From NCBI GenBank assembly GCA_039814715.1, contig JBCCAR010000017.1, positions 1-64,000 on the forward strand: DNA of 64,000 nt, written 5' to 3'. The notes beneath the pieces were generated by a model. That model was not told the origin of the DNA and did not search any database. It saw nothing but the letters and a program-made list of their open reading frames with translations. This stretch comes from CAKZYD01 sp039814715. Its GTDB lineage: Bacteria; Pseudomonadota; Alphaproteobacteria; Sphingomonadales; CAKZYD01. Both the position numbers and the translations under genes were made by a program. Below, piece after piece: positions 51,144-60,010 of the stretch; positions within the stretch are counted from its first letter, which is position 1; every line of letters begins with the position of its first letter.

Positions 51144-52519
51144 CAGGTCCGCTGAGGGAAGGTTTCAGCAAACGCTTGGCGCGCGATGGCGCGTCCCGCA
51201 GCCATGGCAGCGGTATGGTCTGCGAGCCAGTGCACGCCGCCATAGAGACGGCTAAGGCCGTTTTCATCCGCAGCCTGCTCTAAGTCCGTCCAATATCGAC
51301 GTCTCCCTTTGAGCTGCGGCCACAGCACCTGGTCCGGCGATTCATGTGAGAAGGAAACCTGTGACGGGCCTAAGAAGAGCTTGGTCATTTCAACGCCTGC
51401 CGCCCCAAAGGTTGAATGCCCGGAGGTGTAGGCCGGAAACTCAGGCGTTGGAATATAGCTGCGCCAGCGCTTATCGGTTTTCACGCGCGGGTCTGAATTG
51501 CCAAACGCGGGCGCGCGTGTCCGGATCGCCGTTTCCGGGCGAATAATATCGTAGTGGTATTTGTTGTCCCAAGCGTTGCAAGCGGCATCTGCCTGCGTCA
51601 TGCCGAGCAAAGCGAACGCGCGCGCTTGCTCCAAAAAGGTCATCGGTTTGTCCTGCAGCACCTGAATAGCGATCAGGAGGAAGTGCCCAGGCGGCGTGAT
51701 ACCCCATGGGCCATCCTCCCAGAACAAAGCAATCTCAGCTTGATCGTCGGTCCGAACTTCGCTCACAGCGCCGCCAAGCGTCCTGATGGTCTCAAATTCC
51801 GCAGCAAATTCGGGGCTTTTGGGATCGTAGAATTCCGGGCTACGGAACTGGTCGGAACGCTTCATGGTCCATGGCGTAACGTCGCCCGCACCTGGGAAAA
51901 GAGGGCGTGAATAGGTATCGAAGGCCGGGCCGGGCACCGCGCTGTAAAAGGGTCCAGTCGGTGTCCATTTCAGCGAATCGGTACGCCGAGGATAGCGCCC
52001 CAGGTAGAAGTTTACTCTGTTAGGTTCGGCGCCGTCATTGGTGCGCATGCGCACAACATGTTTGCCGACTTCTCGGCCATAAGCGATGCCAAGCCGCTTT
52101 GCTTCGCCATCGGCAAAGCGCCGCCGAAAGGCCGTACGTTCTGCTATAAATGGTTGCTGGAAGACCTCTGCGGCGGCAATGCCATAGGCGGTGGCGTATG
52201 CCACTTCCGGGTCGGCCTCGCTGGGCCCTTCGGCAACGCCAAAAGGTGTGGTGTAGCCTTTTAAAATTCCATTTGCTGCAAGGAACCCAGCAGCGAGCGG
52301 CATGGCAAAATTATAGGCAGCACGCGGCGGCGGCACGCGCTGATCGCGCACTTGCTGCATCAGAACGTCAAGCCAGTAAAAAACCGTATTCTGATTCTCC
52401 GGTTTTAGAATTGGCGTGAGATATGAGCTGCGGCTACCGTAGCGCGCTGCACAGCCTGATAATGTTGCCACGCCTGCCGCGCCGACCAGCGCAGCAGCTG
52501 CTCTCCTGCGAGTAAACAT
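51143..52519 (-). CDS. Vanadium-dependent haloperoxidase-like (PAP2 superfamily) lipoprotein
   Basis: A 458-residue protein. MFTRRRAAAALVG carries a twin-arginine-like start, and TLSGC (C23) is a lipobox, so it is probably a Tat-exported lipoprotein. The C-terminal domain has the vanadate/phosphate-binding layout: EFPAYTSGHSTFGAAG (P/S-G-H) and RLYGGVHWLADHTAAMAAGR (GVHW...D...G). The family includes haloperoxidases and acid phosphatases. Choosing between them needs the lysine/arginine pair, which is not certain here. The start at 52519 is set by the signal. It is co-transcribed with the porin gene. Confidence 0.85.
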   Translation of the reverse strand: MFTRRRAAAALVGAAGVATLSGCAARYGSRSSYLTPILKPENQNTVFYWLDVLMQQVRDQRVPPPRAAYNFAMPLAAGFLAANGILKGYTTPFGVAEGPSEADPEVAYATAYGIAAAEVFQQPFIAERTAFRRRFADGEAKRLGIAYGREVGKHVVRMRTNDGAEPNRVNFYLGRYPRRTDSLKWTPTGPFYSAVPGPAFDTYSRPLFPGAGDVTPWTMKRSDQFRSPEFYDPKSPEFAAEFETIRTLGGAVSEVRTDDQAEIALFWEDGPWGITPPGHFLLIAIQVLQDKPMTFLEQARAFALLGMTQADAACNAWDNKYHYDIIRPETAIRTRAPAFGNSDPRVKTDKRWRSYIPTPEFPAYTSGHSTFGAAGVEMTKLFLGPSQVSFSHESPDQVLWPQLKGRRRYWTDLEQAADENGLSRLYGGVHWLADHTAAMAAGRAIARQAFAETFPQRT

Positions 52520-52935
52520 AAAGCCCCCTATATGCCGCGCGCGTCCGCCCAAGACGCAAGGCACCTATTTGGAAATAGTCTCAAATGCCCTGGACGCTCT
52601 TAGCTGCGCAAACAGCAGCCGTGTTTGCGGACAGGAAAAGAACAGGTTTGCTATCTTCAAAGCGCTTTTCCCAACCAAGACGTTTCCATCCCGCTGGCTG
52701 CCAATACTGCCGGGCTGATGGTGTTTCACAATGCAATACTCCTGCAACGCCTTTAGGAAAGTGCCGAGAAAACGGTAAAGATGCGTAAACGACCGCGGTT
52801 ATTGCGTAATTTTGGGCTTTAAATCGTCACAAAGTCCCACTAGCAGGCTTTGACAGGGTGATTTGGCCTTGTGAAACCGCTCTGTTCGGCTAAACACAGG
52901 CAGCGATTGGGACTAATTTTGGGGGACGCGCGGGC
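52520..52935. other. Intergenic region with divergent promoters
   Basis: A 416-bp gap between the minus-strand haloperoxidase-like gene and the plus-strand TPR gene. TTGACA occurs at 52850-52855, about 80 bases before the TPR gene, with a weak -10 (GAAACC at 52873-52878). No tRNA, convincing small frame or terminator was seen. Confidence 0.4.
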
Positions 52936-53658
52936 GTGTCTGATTTTTTACGCGAAGTTGATGAGGATTACCGCCGCGATCAGCTGCTGGGGTTTTGGCG
53001 CCGTTATGGCTGGCTACTCTTGCTCACCGCGGGGCTAATTATCCTTGGTGTTGCCGGCTACACCTATTACCAAACCGCTCGGCAAACCGCACTTGAAGAG
53101 CAGGCAACCCGCTTCATGCTTGCTCAGCAGCTTATTCTTGCCGAGCGCGAGCAAGAAGGCCTAGATGAGCTTGATGCGTTGCTGGCTGGGAAAACAAGCC
53201 CAGGGTACCGCGCGCTTTCTGCATTGTCGCGCGCCCAGTATTTGCAAAAAGACGGCAAGACTGATGCCGCGGTGAAAGCGTATGAGGCGATTGCTGCCGA
53301 TGCAGGCGTACCTGTAAGCTTTCAATCCTTAGCGACACTGACTGCTGTTAGCTTAACGCATAATCAGCGCACAGCGCAGGAAATTGAAGCGTCTCTTAGC
53401 GCACTAATCAGCGGCGGCGAGTTTCAATATAGCGCGGAGGAGCTGGTTGCAGCTGCCTATTTGCGTGAAGGAAATACTGAGCAAGCGCTGCCCTTTCTGC
53501 GCCGCATACGTCAAGCTGAACAAGCGCCGACCACGCTGCGTGCTAGAGCGCAGACCCTGCTAGATGCGCTGGATGATGACACACTGCCCGATGTTACAGG
53601 CGCGGTGATTGAAGCGCCCGCCACGGACGCAGCCGCTGCGGAAGAGGATGCGCCATGA
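52936..53658 (+). CDS. YfgM-like tetratricopeptide membrane protein
   Basis: A 240-residue inner-membrane protein. The cytosolic N-terminus MSDFLREVDEDYRRDQLLGF precedes one membrane helix (about 24-47). TPR-like periplasmic helices follow (AEREQEGLDELDALL, AQYLQKDGKTDAAVKAYEAI), and the tail is acidic. This matches YfgM/DUF2133-type proteins, which work with SecYEG and periplasmic chaperones and are encoded just before bamB. It begins with GTG 52936, and its stop overlaps bamB by 4 bases. Confidence 0.85.
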   Translation: MSDFLREVDEDYRRDQLLGFWRRYGWLLLLTAGLIILGVAGYTYYQTARQTALEEQATRFMLAQQLILAEREQEGLDELDALLAGKTSPGYRALSALSRAQYLQKDGKTDAAVKAYEAIAADAGVPVSFQSLATLTAVSLTHNQRTAQEIEASLSALISGGEFQYSAEELVAAAYLREGNTEQALPFLRRIRQAEQAPTTLRARAQTLLDALDDDTLPDVTGAVIEAPATDAAAAEEDAP

Positions 53659-54980
53659 CCCAAGCGGGAAAGCTTTTCGTCTGCGCCCTCCTTATGAGCG
53701 TCCTCGCCGCTTGCTCTAGCACCACAGATGATGAGCCAGAAACGCCGTTGACCGGGGAACGCATTCCCGTCTTGACCTTTGATGATCGGCTTGAAGCGGC
53801 CAGTGAAATTGCCGATCAACGTATCTTATTGCCCCCGCCATATCGCAACCTTTACTGGACGCAAATGAGCGGCAACTCGCAGAAGGTGATGTACCATCTG
53901 AGCGTTGGAGATGTGCTCAGCAAACAATGGTCTAAAAAGGTCGGTAAAGGCGGCGACCGCGACCGCAAGATCACGTCTAGTCCCGTTGTGGTTGATGGCG
54001 TTATTTATACCCAGGACAGCCAGGCCACGGTTACTGCGCTAGATGCAACAACCGGCGCACAGTTTTGGCGCAATGAATTTGAAATCGAAGATGAGAATAA
54101 GTCGCTGGCGTTTGGTGGCGGCCTCGCCATTGGCGGGGGCCGATTGTATGTGAACAATGGCTACGGCGTTGTGCGCGCGCTTGAAGTTAAATCAGGTGTT
54201 GAACTTTGGCGCTATGATGTCGGCATACCCTTCAGAGCGCCGCCGTCCTATTCTGATGGCCGTGTCTTCGTCGTCACCCATGACAACCAATTGCTCGCGC
54301 TGGATGCGACGGATGGGATCGAGCTTTGGAGCCATGTTGGTATTGCCGAAAATGCAGGCTTGATGAGTGCTGCGAGTCCTTCTGTTTCTGAAGGGGTGGT
54401 TGTCGCGCCTTATTCCTCTGGCGAGCTGTTCGCGCTGCGCGTTGAAAATGGCCGCGTCGCCTGGACCGACACGCTCTCGCGCGCTGGCCGTCTGACAGCT
54501 TTGGCTAGCCTAAATGATATCGATGGCGGCGCTGTGATTGATCGCGGCACTGTCTACGCGCTTAGCCATTCGGGGCGTATGGTCGCTATCGACTATTCAA
54601 CCGGCGGGCGCATTTGGGAAGCCAATGTGGGCGGTCTATCCACCCCATGGGTGGCCGGCGATTATATTTACGCCGTGACCGAAGAAGCCCAGCTTGTCTG
54701 CATTCTGCGCCGCAATGGCCAGGTCCGCTGGGTGACCCAGCTGCAACGCTTTGACGATCCCGATGACCGCGAAGATGTGATCCACTGGGTTGGTCCTATC
54801 TTGGCGGGTGATCGGCTGATCATTGGGTCTTCCAACGGTTTTCTAGTCTCACTGTCCCCTTACACGGGCGATGTCCTATCAGGCCGCTCAATTGGGTCAG
54901 GTATCTCCGTATCGCCGCTGGTTGCCAATGAGACACTTTATGTGCTGCAAGACGATGGCAGCTTAACGGCGTATCGCTAG
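53655..54980 (+). CDS. bamB: Outer membrane assembly lipoprotein BamB
   Basis: A 441-residue lipoprotein (lipobox LAAC, C20) with an eight-bladed PQQ-type propeller. Repeats include VVVDGVIYTQDSQATVTALDATTG, GRVFVVTHDNQLLALDATDG and RGTVYALSHSGRMVAID. BamB supports BamA in folding outer-membrane proteins. The order yfgM-bamB-der is conserved. The start overlaps the stop of the previous gene. Confidence 0.93.
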   Translation: MTQAGKLFVCALLMSVLAACSSTTDDEPETPLTGERIPVLTFDDRLEAASEIADQRILLPPPYRNLYWTQMSGNSQKVMYHLSVGDVLSKQWSKKVGKGGDRDRKITSSPVVVDGVIYTQDSQATVTALDATTGAQFWRNEFEIEDENKSLAFGGGLAIGGGRLYVNNGYGVVRALEVKSGVELWRYDVGIPFRAPPSYSDGRVFVVTHDNQLLALDATDGIELWSHVGIAENAGLMSAASPSVSEGVVVAPYSSGELFALRVENGRVAWTDTLSRAGRLTALASLNDIDGGAVIDRGTVYALSHSGRMVAIDYSTGGRIWEANVGGLSTPWVAGDYIYAVTEEAQLVCILRRNGQVRWVTQLQRFDDPDDREDVIHWVGPILAGDRLIIGSSNGFLVSLSPYTGDVLSGRSIGSGISVSPLVANETLYVLQDDGSLTAYR

Positions 54981-55008
54981 AGCTTCCGCCTCTAGCGATA
55001 CCACTGTC

Positions 55009-56346
55009 ATGTTTACTGTAGCAATCATCGGCCGCCCAAATGTAGGCAAGTCCACCTTGTTCAACCGCCTTGTTGGCCGCCGCATTGCCTTGGTGGATGA
55101 CCAGCCAGGCGTAACCCGTGATCGCAGAGAAGCGGTTGGGCAGATCGGGGACCTGCAGTTCAACATTGTCGATACAGCTGGCCTTGAAACGGACGAAGCC
55201 CACGCACTGTCGTCGCGAATGCGGGCACAGACCAAAGCCGCCGTTGAGAGTTCTGATCTTGTCCTGTTCGTTATTGATGCGCGCGCAGGCCTTATGCCGC
55301 TAGACAGCTATTTTGCTGACTGGCTTCGGACCACCGGGCGGCCAATCGCTTTGATTGCCAACAAGGCAGAAGGCAGGCTCGCACAGACGGCGCTTTTTGA
55401 GGCTTATTCTTTGGGATTTGGCGATCCAGTCGCAATCTCAGCTGAGCACGGGGAGGGACTGACGGACCTTTTCGATGCCATTCAGTCTCATATTCCTGTT
55501 GCTGAGGAAGACGAAGAGCAAGCCGAAGACCGGCCGCTTCATTTGGCTATCATTGGCAGGCCGAATGCAGGGAAATCTACGCTGATCAATCGCATGATTG
55601 GCGAAGACCGCTTGGTCACGGGCCCTGAAGCCGGCATCACGCGCGACAGCATCTCGATTGATTGGCTGATGCATGATCGGCCTGTACGTCTGTTTGATAC
55701 GGCCGGCATGCGAAAGCGGGCGAAGGTCACTCAGAAGCTTGAAAAAATGTCTGTCAGTGATGGTCTGCGCGCTATTCGCTTTGCCGACATCGTTCTGGTT
55801 TTGCTCGATGCGACTTTAGGCGCGGAACAACAAGACTTACGCTTGGCGTCTCTGGTGGCGCAAGAAGGTCGGGGGCTCATTATCGGCCTCAATAAGTGGG
55901 ACTTAGCGGACAATCGCCAAGCGCTCATGGAAGACATCCGCTATCAGCTAAGCTTGTCCCTAAGCCAGATTCGCAACGTTCCCATCATTGCTTTTTCTGC
56001 TGCAACCGGGCAGGGGCTTAACCGCATCGCTCCAGCCGTTGAGCAAGTCTATACCAAGTGGAATAGACGTATCCCAACAGCAAAACTCAATGATTGGCTA
56101 CAATTTGCCGTGGCCGAAAATCCGCCGCCGGCGCCTTCTGGGCGCCGATTGAAAATACGCTATGCCACCCAAACGACCGCTAGACCGCCCAGTTTTGCCG
56201 TGTTTTGCAATCGGCCAGATGCAGTGCCGAAATCCTATGTTCGCTATCTCACCAATGATCTTCGTGATGCGTTTGATCTCGACGGCGTGACGTTAAGAGT
56301 ATTTATGCGCGGGGGCGAAAACCCCTATGTTTCTAAAGACAATTAA
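55009..56346 (+). CDS. der: Ribosome biogenesis GTPase Der (EngA)
   Basis: A 445-residue protein with two tandem GTPase domains. The first has GRPNVGKST and DTAGLE. The second has GRPNAGKST, DTAGMRKRAKV and NKWDLA. A C-terminal KH-like domain ends GGENPYVSK. It matures the 50S subunit. It is 28 bases downstream of bamB. Confidence 0.97.
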   Translation: MFTVAIIGRPNVGKSTLFNRLVGRRIALVDDQPGVTRDRREAVGQIGDLQFNIVDTAGLETDEAHALSSRMRAQTKAAVESSDLVLFVIDARAGLMPLDSYFADWLRTTGRPIALIANKAEGRLAQTALFEAYSLGFGDPVAISAEHGEGLTDLFDAIQSHIPVAEEDEEQAEDRPLHLAIIGRPNAGKSTLINRMIGEDRLVTGPEAGITRDSISIDWLMHDRPVRLFDTAGMRKRAKVTQKLEKMSVSDGLRAIRFADIVLVLLDATLGAEQQDLRLASLVAQEGRGLIIGLNKWDLADNRQALMEDIRYQLSLSLSQIRNVPIIAFSAATGQGLNRIAPAVEQVYTKWNRRIPTAKLNDWLQFAVAENPPPAPSGRRLKIRYATQTTARPPSFAVFCNRPDAVPKSYVRYLTNDLRDAFDLDGVTLRVFMRGGENPYVSKDN

Positions 56347-56348
56347 CA

Positions 56349-56804
56349 TCATGACCAGCGGTCAGTAGAAGCAATATCAGAGTCTCGTTCGTCGACCCAC
56401 GTGGCCTCTTGGTCTGCAAGTTCTTCTTTTTTCCAAAAGGGCGCTTTGGTTTTAAGCCAGTCCATTAGAAATTCGGCCGCTTCAAAAGCGGCATGGCGAT
56501 GCTTTGAGCCGGTCATGACGAGCACGATGTTATCGCCGGGATAAAGGCGGCCATGACGGTGAATGATCAGGCCAGCTTCCAGCGGCCATTGCTCCCTCGC
56601 TTTATCCAGAAGACCGCCGAGTTGCTGCTGGGCCATACCAGGATAGTGTTCAAGCGTCATTGCTTTGAGCGGTTTGCCATTCACAAGGGGCCTTACGATA
56701 CCGGTAAACGTAACTACCGCGCCGACACCAGCTTCATCGTGGAGCAGTGTTGCGGTTTCCGCCTTGATGTCGAAATCGGCCTCTTGCACGCGCGCAGAGA
56801 ACAC
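56349..56804 (-). CDS. moaE: Molybdopterin synthase catalytic subunit MoaE
   Basis: With MoaD it inserts two sulfurs into precursor Z to make molybdopterin. The 151-residue protein has GAVVTFTGIVRPLVNG, LEHYPGMAQQQL, RHGRLYPGDNIVLV, SKHRHAAFEAAEFLMDWLKTKAPFWKKE. It begins at GTG 56804, with AGGAGG 7 bases upstream. That AGGAGG is also the coding sequence for the terminal Gly-Gly of MoaD. Confidence 0.94.
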   Translation of the reverse strand: MFSARVQEADFDIKAETATLLHDEAGVGAVVTFTGIVRPLVNGKPLKAMTLEHYPGMAQQQLGGLLDKAREQWPLEAGLIIHRHGRLYPGDNIVLVMTGSKHRHAAFEAAEFLMDWLKTKAPFWKKEELADQEATWVDERDSDIASTDRWS

Positions 56805-56807
56805 AGC

Positions 56808-57065
56808 TTATCCTCCTGTAACGGGCGGAAACACAGCCAGCTCGTCGCTTGGCTTCAACACTGTTGCCCAATCCGCATGCTCTTGGTTGATCGCCAAGTT
56901 TAGTTTGTCTTGCCGCACGCTTAGGCCTGGGTAAGCACTCAAGAGATGGGCTTTTAGATCATTTCCTGTTGCACCAGCCTCCAAGTGAATTTGCTCTTCA
57001 TCAACGCCGGCAGCTTCACGCACCCACGCAAAGTATAACACAGTATAAGCTGTCGTATCAGGCAT
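56808..57065 (-). CDS. moaD: Molybdopterin synthase sulfur carrier subunit MoaD
   Basis: An 85-residue ubiquitin-fold protein ending PPVTGG. The C-terminal glycine is adenylated and thiocarboxylated before sulfur transfer to MoaE. AAAGGGG precedes the ATG. It overlaps the moaE initiation region. No other moa genes are in the window. The JAMM protein at 44.5 kb is of a family known to process such carriers, but there is no linkage. Confidence 0.92.
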   Translation of the reverse strand: MPDTTAYTVLYFAWVREAAGVDEEQIHLEAGATGNDLKAHLLSAYPGLSVRQDKLNLAINQEHADWATVLKPSDELAVFPPVTGG

Positions 57066-57088
57066 GAACGCGCCCCTTTGCTATCGGA

Positions 57089-57640
57089 TTAAGTCATGTG
57101 GCGCAGGCCAGCGCGCAGATAGTCATAACCGGTCACGATCGTGAGTGCGGCGGCGAGCCATAGCGACAGCAGGCCGACTTCTAAGGCTGGCAGTATGTCA
57201 ATCCCTGCACCTTCGAGTATGAGGGCACCCAGAGCAATCATTTGCAGGGTCGTTTTCCATTTCGCAAGCTGCGTGACTGGAACGGAGACTTTCAATTGCG
57301 CTAGGAACTCGCGCAGGCCAGACACAAGAATTTCCCTGCACATGATGATGACAGCTGCGATGACATGGATGCCAGAAATACGCCCAATACCCACGAGCAT
57401 AATGATCACGGCAGCAATCATGAGCTTATCTGCGATGGGGTCTAAAAACTGACCGAGCTTTGAGGTTAAGCCCTGTGCGCGGGCCAAATACCCATCAAAA
57501 AAGTCGGTGATTCCGGCAATGCAGAATACGACAAAGGCTGTGAGGCTGGCCGCTGGATCATTGAAATAAAACGCGCCAACAATCAGCGGTACGGCGCCAA
57601 TCCGCGATAAAGTGAGAATGTTTGGAAGATTAAAAAGCAT
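57089..57640 (-). CDS. pgsA: CDP-diacylglycerol-glycerol-3-phosphate 3-phosphatidyltransferase
   Basis: First committed step to phosphatidylglycerol. The 183-residue membrane protein has the CDP-alcohol phosphotransferase motif DFFDGYLARAQGLTSKLGQFLDPIADK (D-G-x2-A-R-x8-G-x3-D-x3-D) and about five helices. The start at 57640 (MLFNLPNILTLSRIG) gives the usual length but has a poor Shine-Dalgarno. In-frame ATGs upstream overlap the uvrC end, so translational coupling is possible. Confidence 0.93.
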   Translation of the reverse strand: MLFNLPNILTLSRIGAVPLIVGAFYFNDPAASLTAFVVFCIAGITDFFDGYLARAQGLTSKLGQFLDPIADKLMIAAVIIMLVGIGRISGIHVIAAVIIMCREILVSGLREFLAQLKVSVPVTQLAKWKTTLQMIALGALILEGAGIDILPALEVGLLSLWLAAALTIVTGYDYLRAGLRHMT

Positions 57641-57674
57641 GGGAGGGGAGATAGCCGATGACTGCTGAAAACGT

Positions 57675-59609
57675 CTAGCCAGCATGATAGTGATCATAAA
57701 TGATCTGGGCGACCTTTTTCGATATCCCATCGACTGCTTCTAAGTCTTTTAACCCAGCGCGCGAGACAGCCTTTGCAGTCCCAAAATGGCTCAGCAGCGC
57801 ACGCTTGCGGTTCGGCCCAACACCCTGAACGTCGTCCAGACTAGATGTTTTCATGGATTTGGCGCGGCGCGCCTTGTGGCTGCCAATGGCGAAACGGTGG
57901 GATTCATCGCGTAGCCGCTGAAGAAAATACAGCGTTCCTGAACCCGGCTCCAACATCATGGAAGGCCTACCAGGGCGGTGAAACTCTTCACGCCCCGCAT
58001 TGCGGTCCGGGCCCTTCGAGATGGCGACCACAGGGATATCCTCCGACAGCCCCAGATCGTCAAGAACCGACATAACGCTCGATAGCTGTCCCTTACCGCC
58101 ATCAATCAAAAGCAAATCCGGCCAGTTGCCGTGTTTGTTGTCTGGGTCTTCTTTGAGCATTCGGCTAAAGCGGCGCGTCATGACTTCGCGCATCATGCCA
58201 AAGTCATCGCCGGGCGTGAGCTCTTGTGAGCGGATGTTGAACTTACGGTATGCGTTTTTCATGAAGCCCTCTGGCCCAGCCACAACCATTGCGCCAACCG
58301 CATTGGTACCCATGATGTGGCTGTTATCGTAGACTTCAATGCGTTTTGGCGCGTCGTCTAGTTCGAAGAGGTCGGCAAGCCCGCGCAGCAGTTTTGCCTG
58401 TGTGCCTGTTTCGGCAAGCCTGCGGTCAAGTGCGTCTCGCGCGTTTTTAAGAACGGAGTCGAGCAAGTCTTTCTTGCCCCCGCGTTGCGGCGTGAACAGC
58501 CGGACCTTGCGTTCTGATCTAGCGCTCAGAGCTTCTTCAATGAGGGCTTGGTCGGGCAGCGTATGCGTTACATACAGGCCCTGAGGGGCGCTCTTATTTT
58601 CATAGAACTGCGCGATGAAGGCCGACAGAATTGTTTGTTCGCTATCATCTTTCTGGTGGCGCGGAAAGAAGGCCCGGTGGCCCCAGTTTTGGCCGTTACG
58701 GTAAAAGAAAACCTGAATGCAGGTTACGCCGCCCTTGCGGGCCAGAGCGATGATGTCCGCATCGTCTATACCTTCTGTATGCACCGTTTGGTGCGATTGA
58801 ATATGCGCCAGCGCACGCAGCCGGTCGCGCAGGCCAGCGGCACGTTCGAAATCCATATTGTCCGATGCCTTGTGCATCTCTACAGAGAGACGCTTTTGGA
58901 TCGCTGAACTTTTGCCTTCTAAGAAGCTTTGCGCATCCTCCACGAGGCCAGCATAGCCCTCTCTATCAACGCGCCCCACGCAAGGCGCGCTGCAGCGCTT
59001 GATTTGGTAGAGGAGGCAAGGTCGTGTGCGGTTGTTAAACACGCTGTCGCGGCATGAGCGCAGCAAAAACACACGCTGCAAGCTGTTAAGCGTGCGGTCC
59101 ACAGCGCCCGCGCTCGCAAAAGGACCGTAATAGCGTCCTTCTCGCCGCTGCGCGCCGCGATGTTTGGTGAGCTGAGGCCAAGGCGTGTCCTGCCGCAAAA
59201 GGATGTAAGGAAAGCTCTTATCGTCTCGCAGCAGCACATTAAAGCGTGTGCGGTGCTTCTTGATGAGGTTGGCTTCAAGCAATAGTGCTTCGGCCTCGGT
59301 ATGGGTCGTTACGATCCGCATAGAGCGGGTTTCAGCAACCATTCGCATGAGGCGGGCGGTTAAGCGGTTCGGGTGGGTATAGCTTGTCACCCGCGCTTTG
59401 AGATTTCGCGCTTTACCCACGTAGATAACATCGCCGGCCTTGTCGACCATGTGATACACACCTGGTCCGGCGGGCAAGTTCCTCGCAGTCGCTTTGATCG
59501 CGGCAATTCCGACCTTTAAATCGGCCGCATTACTAATGCCTTTGCCAGATGTTGGAAGCCGGTCTTGGTCATCATCTGGACGTTTCGCGCGGCTAGCTTT
59601 TTCTGTCAT
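57675..59609 (-). CDS. uvrC: Excinuclease ABC subunit C
   Basis: Makes both incisions in nucleotide excision repair. The 644-residue protein has an N-terminal GIY-YIG domain (GPGVYHMVDKAGDVIYVGKA), the cysteine-containing CLLYQIKRCSAPCVG, a UVR motif (FERAAGLRDRLRAL), the RNase H-like C-terminal nuclease domain (VYDNSHIMGTNAVG, LLIDGGKGQLSS) and a helix-hairpin-helix end. No LexA box was found in its upstream 400 bp. It is followed by pgsA. Confidence 0.96.
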   Translation of the reverse strand: MTEKASRAKRPDDDQDRLPTSGKGISNAADLKVGIAAIKATARNLPAGPGVYHMVDKAGDVIYVGKARNLKARVTSYTHPNRLTARLMRMVAETRSMRIVTTHTEAEALLLEANLIKKHRTRFNVLLRDDKSFPYILLRQDTPWPQLTKHRGAQRREGRYYGPFASAGAVDRTLNSLQRVFLLRSCRDSVFNNRTRPCLLYQIKRCSAPCVGRVDREGYAGLVEDAQSFLEGKSSAIQKRLSVEMHKASDNMDFERAAGLRDRLRALAHIQSHQTVHTEGIDDADIIALARKGGVTCIQVFFYRNGQNWGHRAFFPRHQKDDSEQTILSAFIAQFYENKSAPQGLYVTHTLPDQALIEEALSARSERKVRLFTPQRGGKKDLLDSVLKNARDALDRRLAETGTQAKLLRGLADLFELDDAPKRIEVYDNSHIMGTNAVGAMVVAGPEGFMKNAYRKFNIRSQELTPGDDFGMMREVMTRRFSRMLKEDPDNKHGNWPDLLLIDGGKGQLSSVMSVLDDLGLSEDIPVVAISKGPDRNAGREEFHRPGRPSMMLEPGSGTLYFLQRLRDESHRFAIGSHKARRAKSMKTSSLDDVQGVGPNRKRALLSHFGTAKAVSRAGLKDLEAVDGISKKVAQIIYDHYHAG

Positions 59610-60010
59610 TGCTGTAATTTAAGCGCCGCCAAGGGGGACTGCAAGAGCGTGTATCTGCGGCATGGCGCACCTGCGAATCACGGCGTTCTAGCGCTCCTCA
59701 AACTGCGCGAGATTCTTTTCAACACTCCTGTGGAAAACTCTGTGGACGAAAAGCCTGCACCCCTTGTATTACAAGGTTAACACAGCTGTCACATAACAGT
59801 GGTCAAAATATAGGCAAATCATCTATCATATTGAAAGGTATAGATTAAAGTCCTGTCAATATACAACACAGAGCAGCGCGAAAGAAACTGATCTCGTGTA
59901 TCGAAGCTTTCAAATGCCAGTTTTTTGCGGTGTGCAAAAAAGCTCGTTTTTATAACTCTAAAAAACTGTTCTGCGCCAAGGTCTTATAGAATTCGCATCA
60001 CGCGCGGTGC
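59610..60010. other. AT-rich intergenic region upstream of uvrC
   Basis: A 401-bp gap. The stretch from about 59,760 to 59,990 is visibly AT-rich compared with neighbouring genes. It holds a 15-bp palindrome, and on the minus strand TTGACC (revcomp of 59801-59806) with TGTTAA 18 bases on, plus a TTGACA, which are plausible uvrC promoter parts. No convincing coding frame, tRNA or terminator was seen. Confidence 0.4.
59762..59776. promoter_or_regulatory. Perfect 15-bp palindrome upstream of uvrC
   Basis: CCTTGTA-T-TACAAGG, 7-bp arms around one base, about 150 bases before the uvrC start within the AT-rich gap. It is a candidate operator. The motif does not match LexA, Fur or another consensus I recognise. 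Confidence 0.3.

Noticed and set aside
59565..59780. 71-codon plus-strand frame at the uvrC 5' end
   Set aside because: It starts inside uvrC on the opposite strand and shows no signal or family features.
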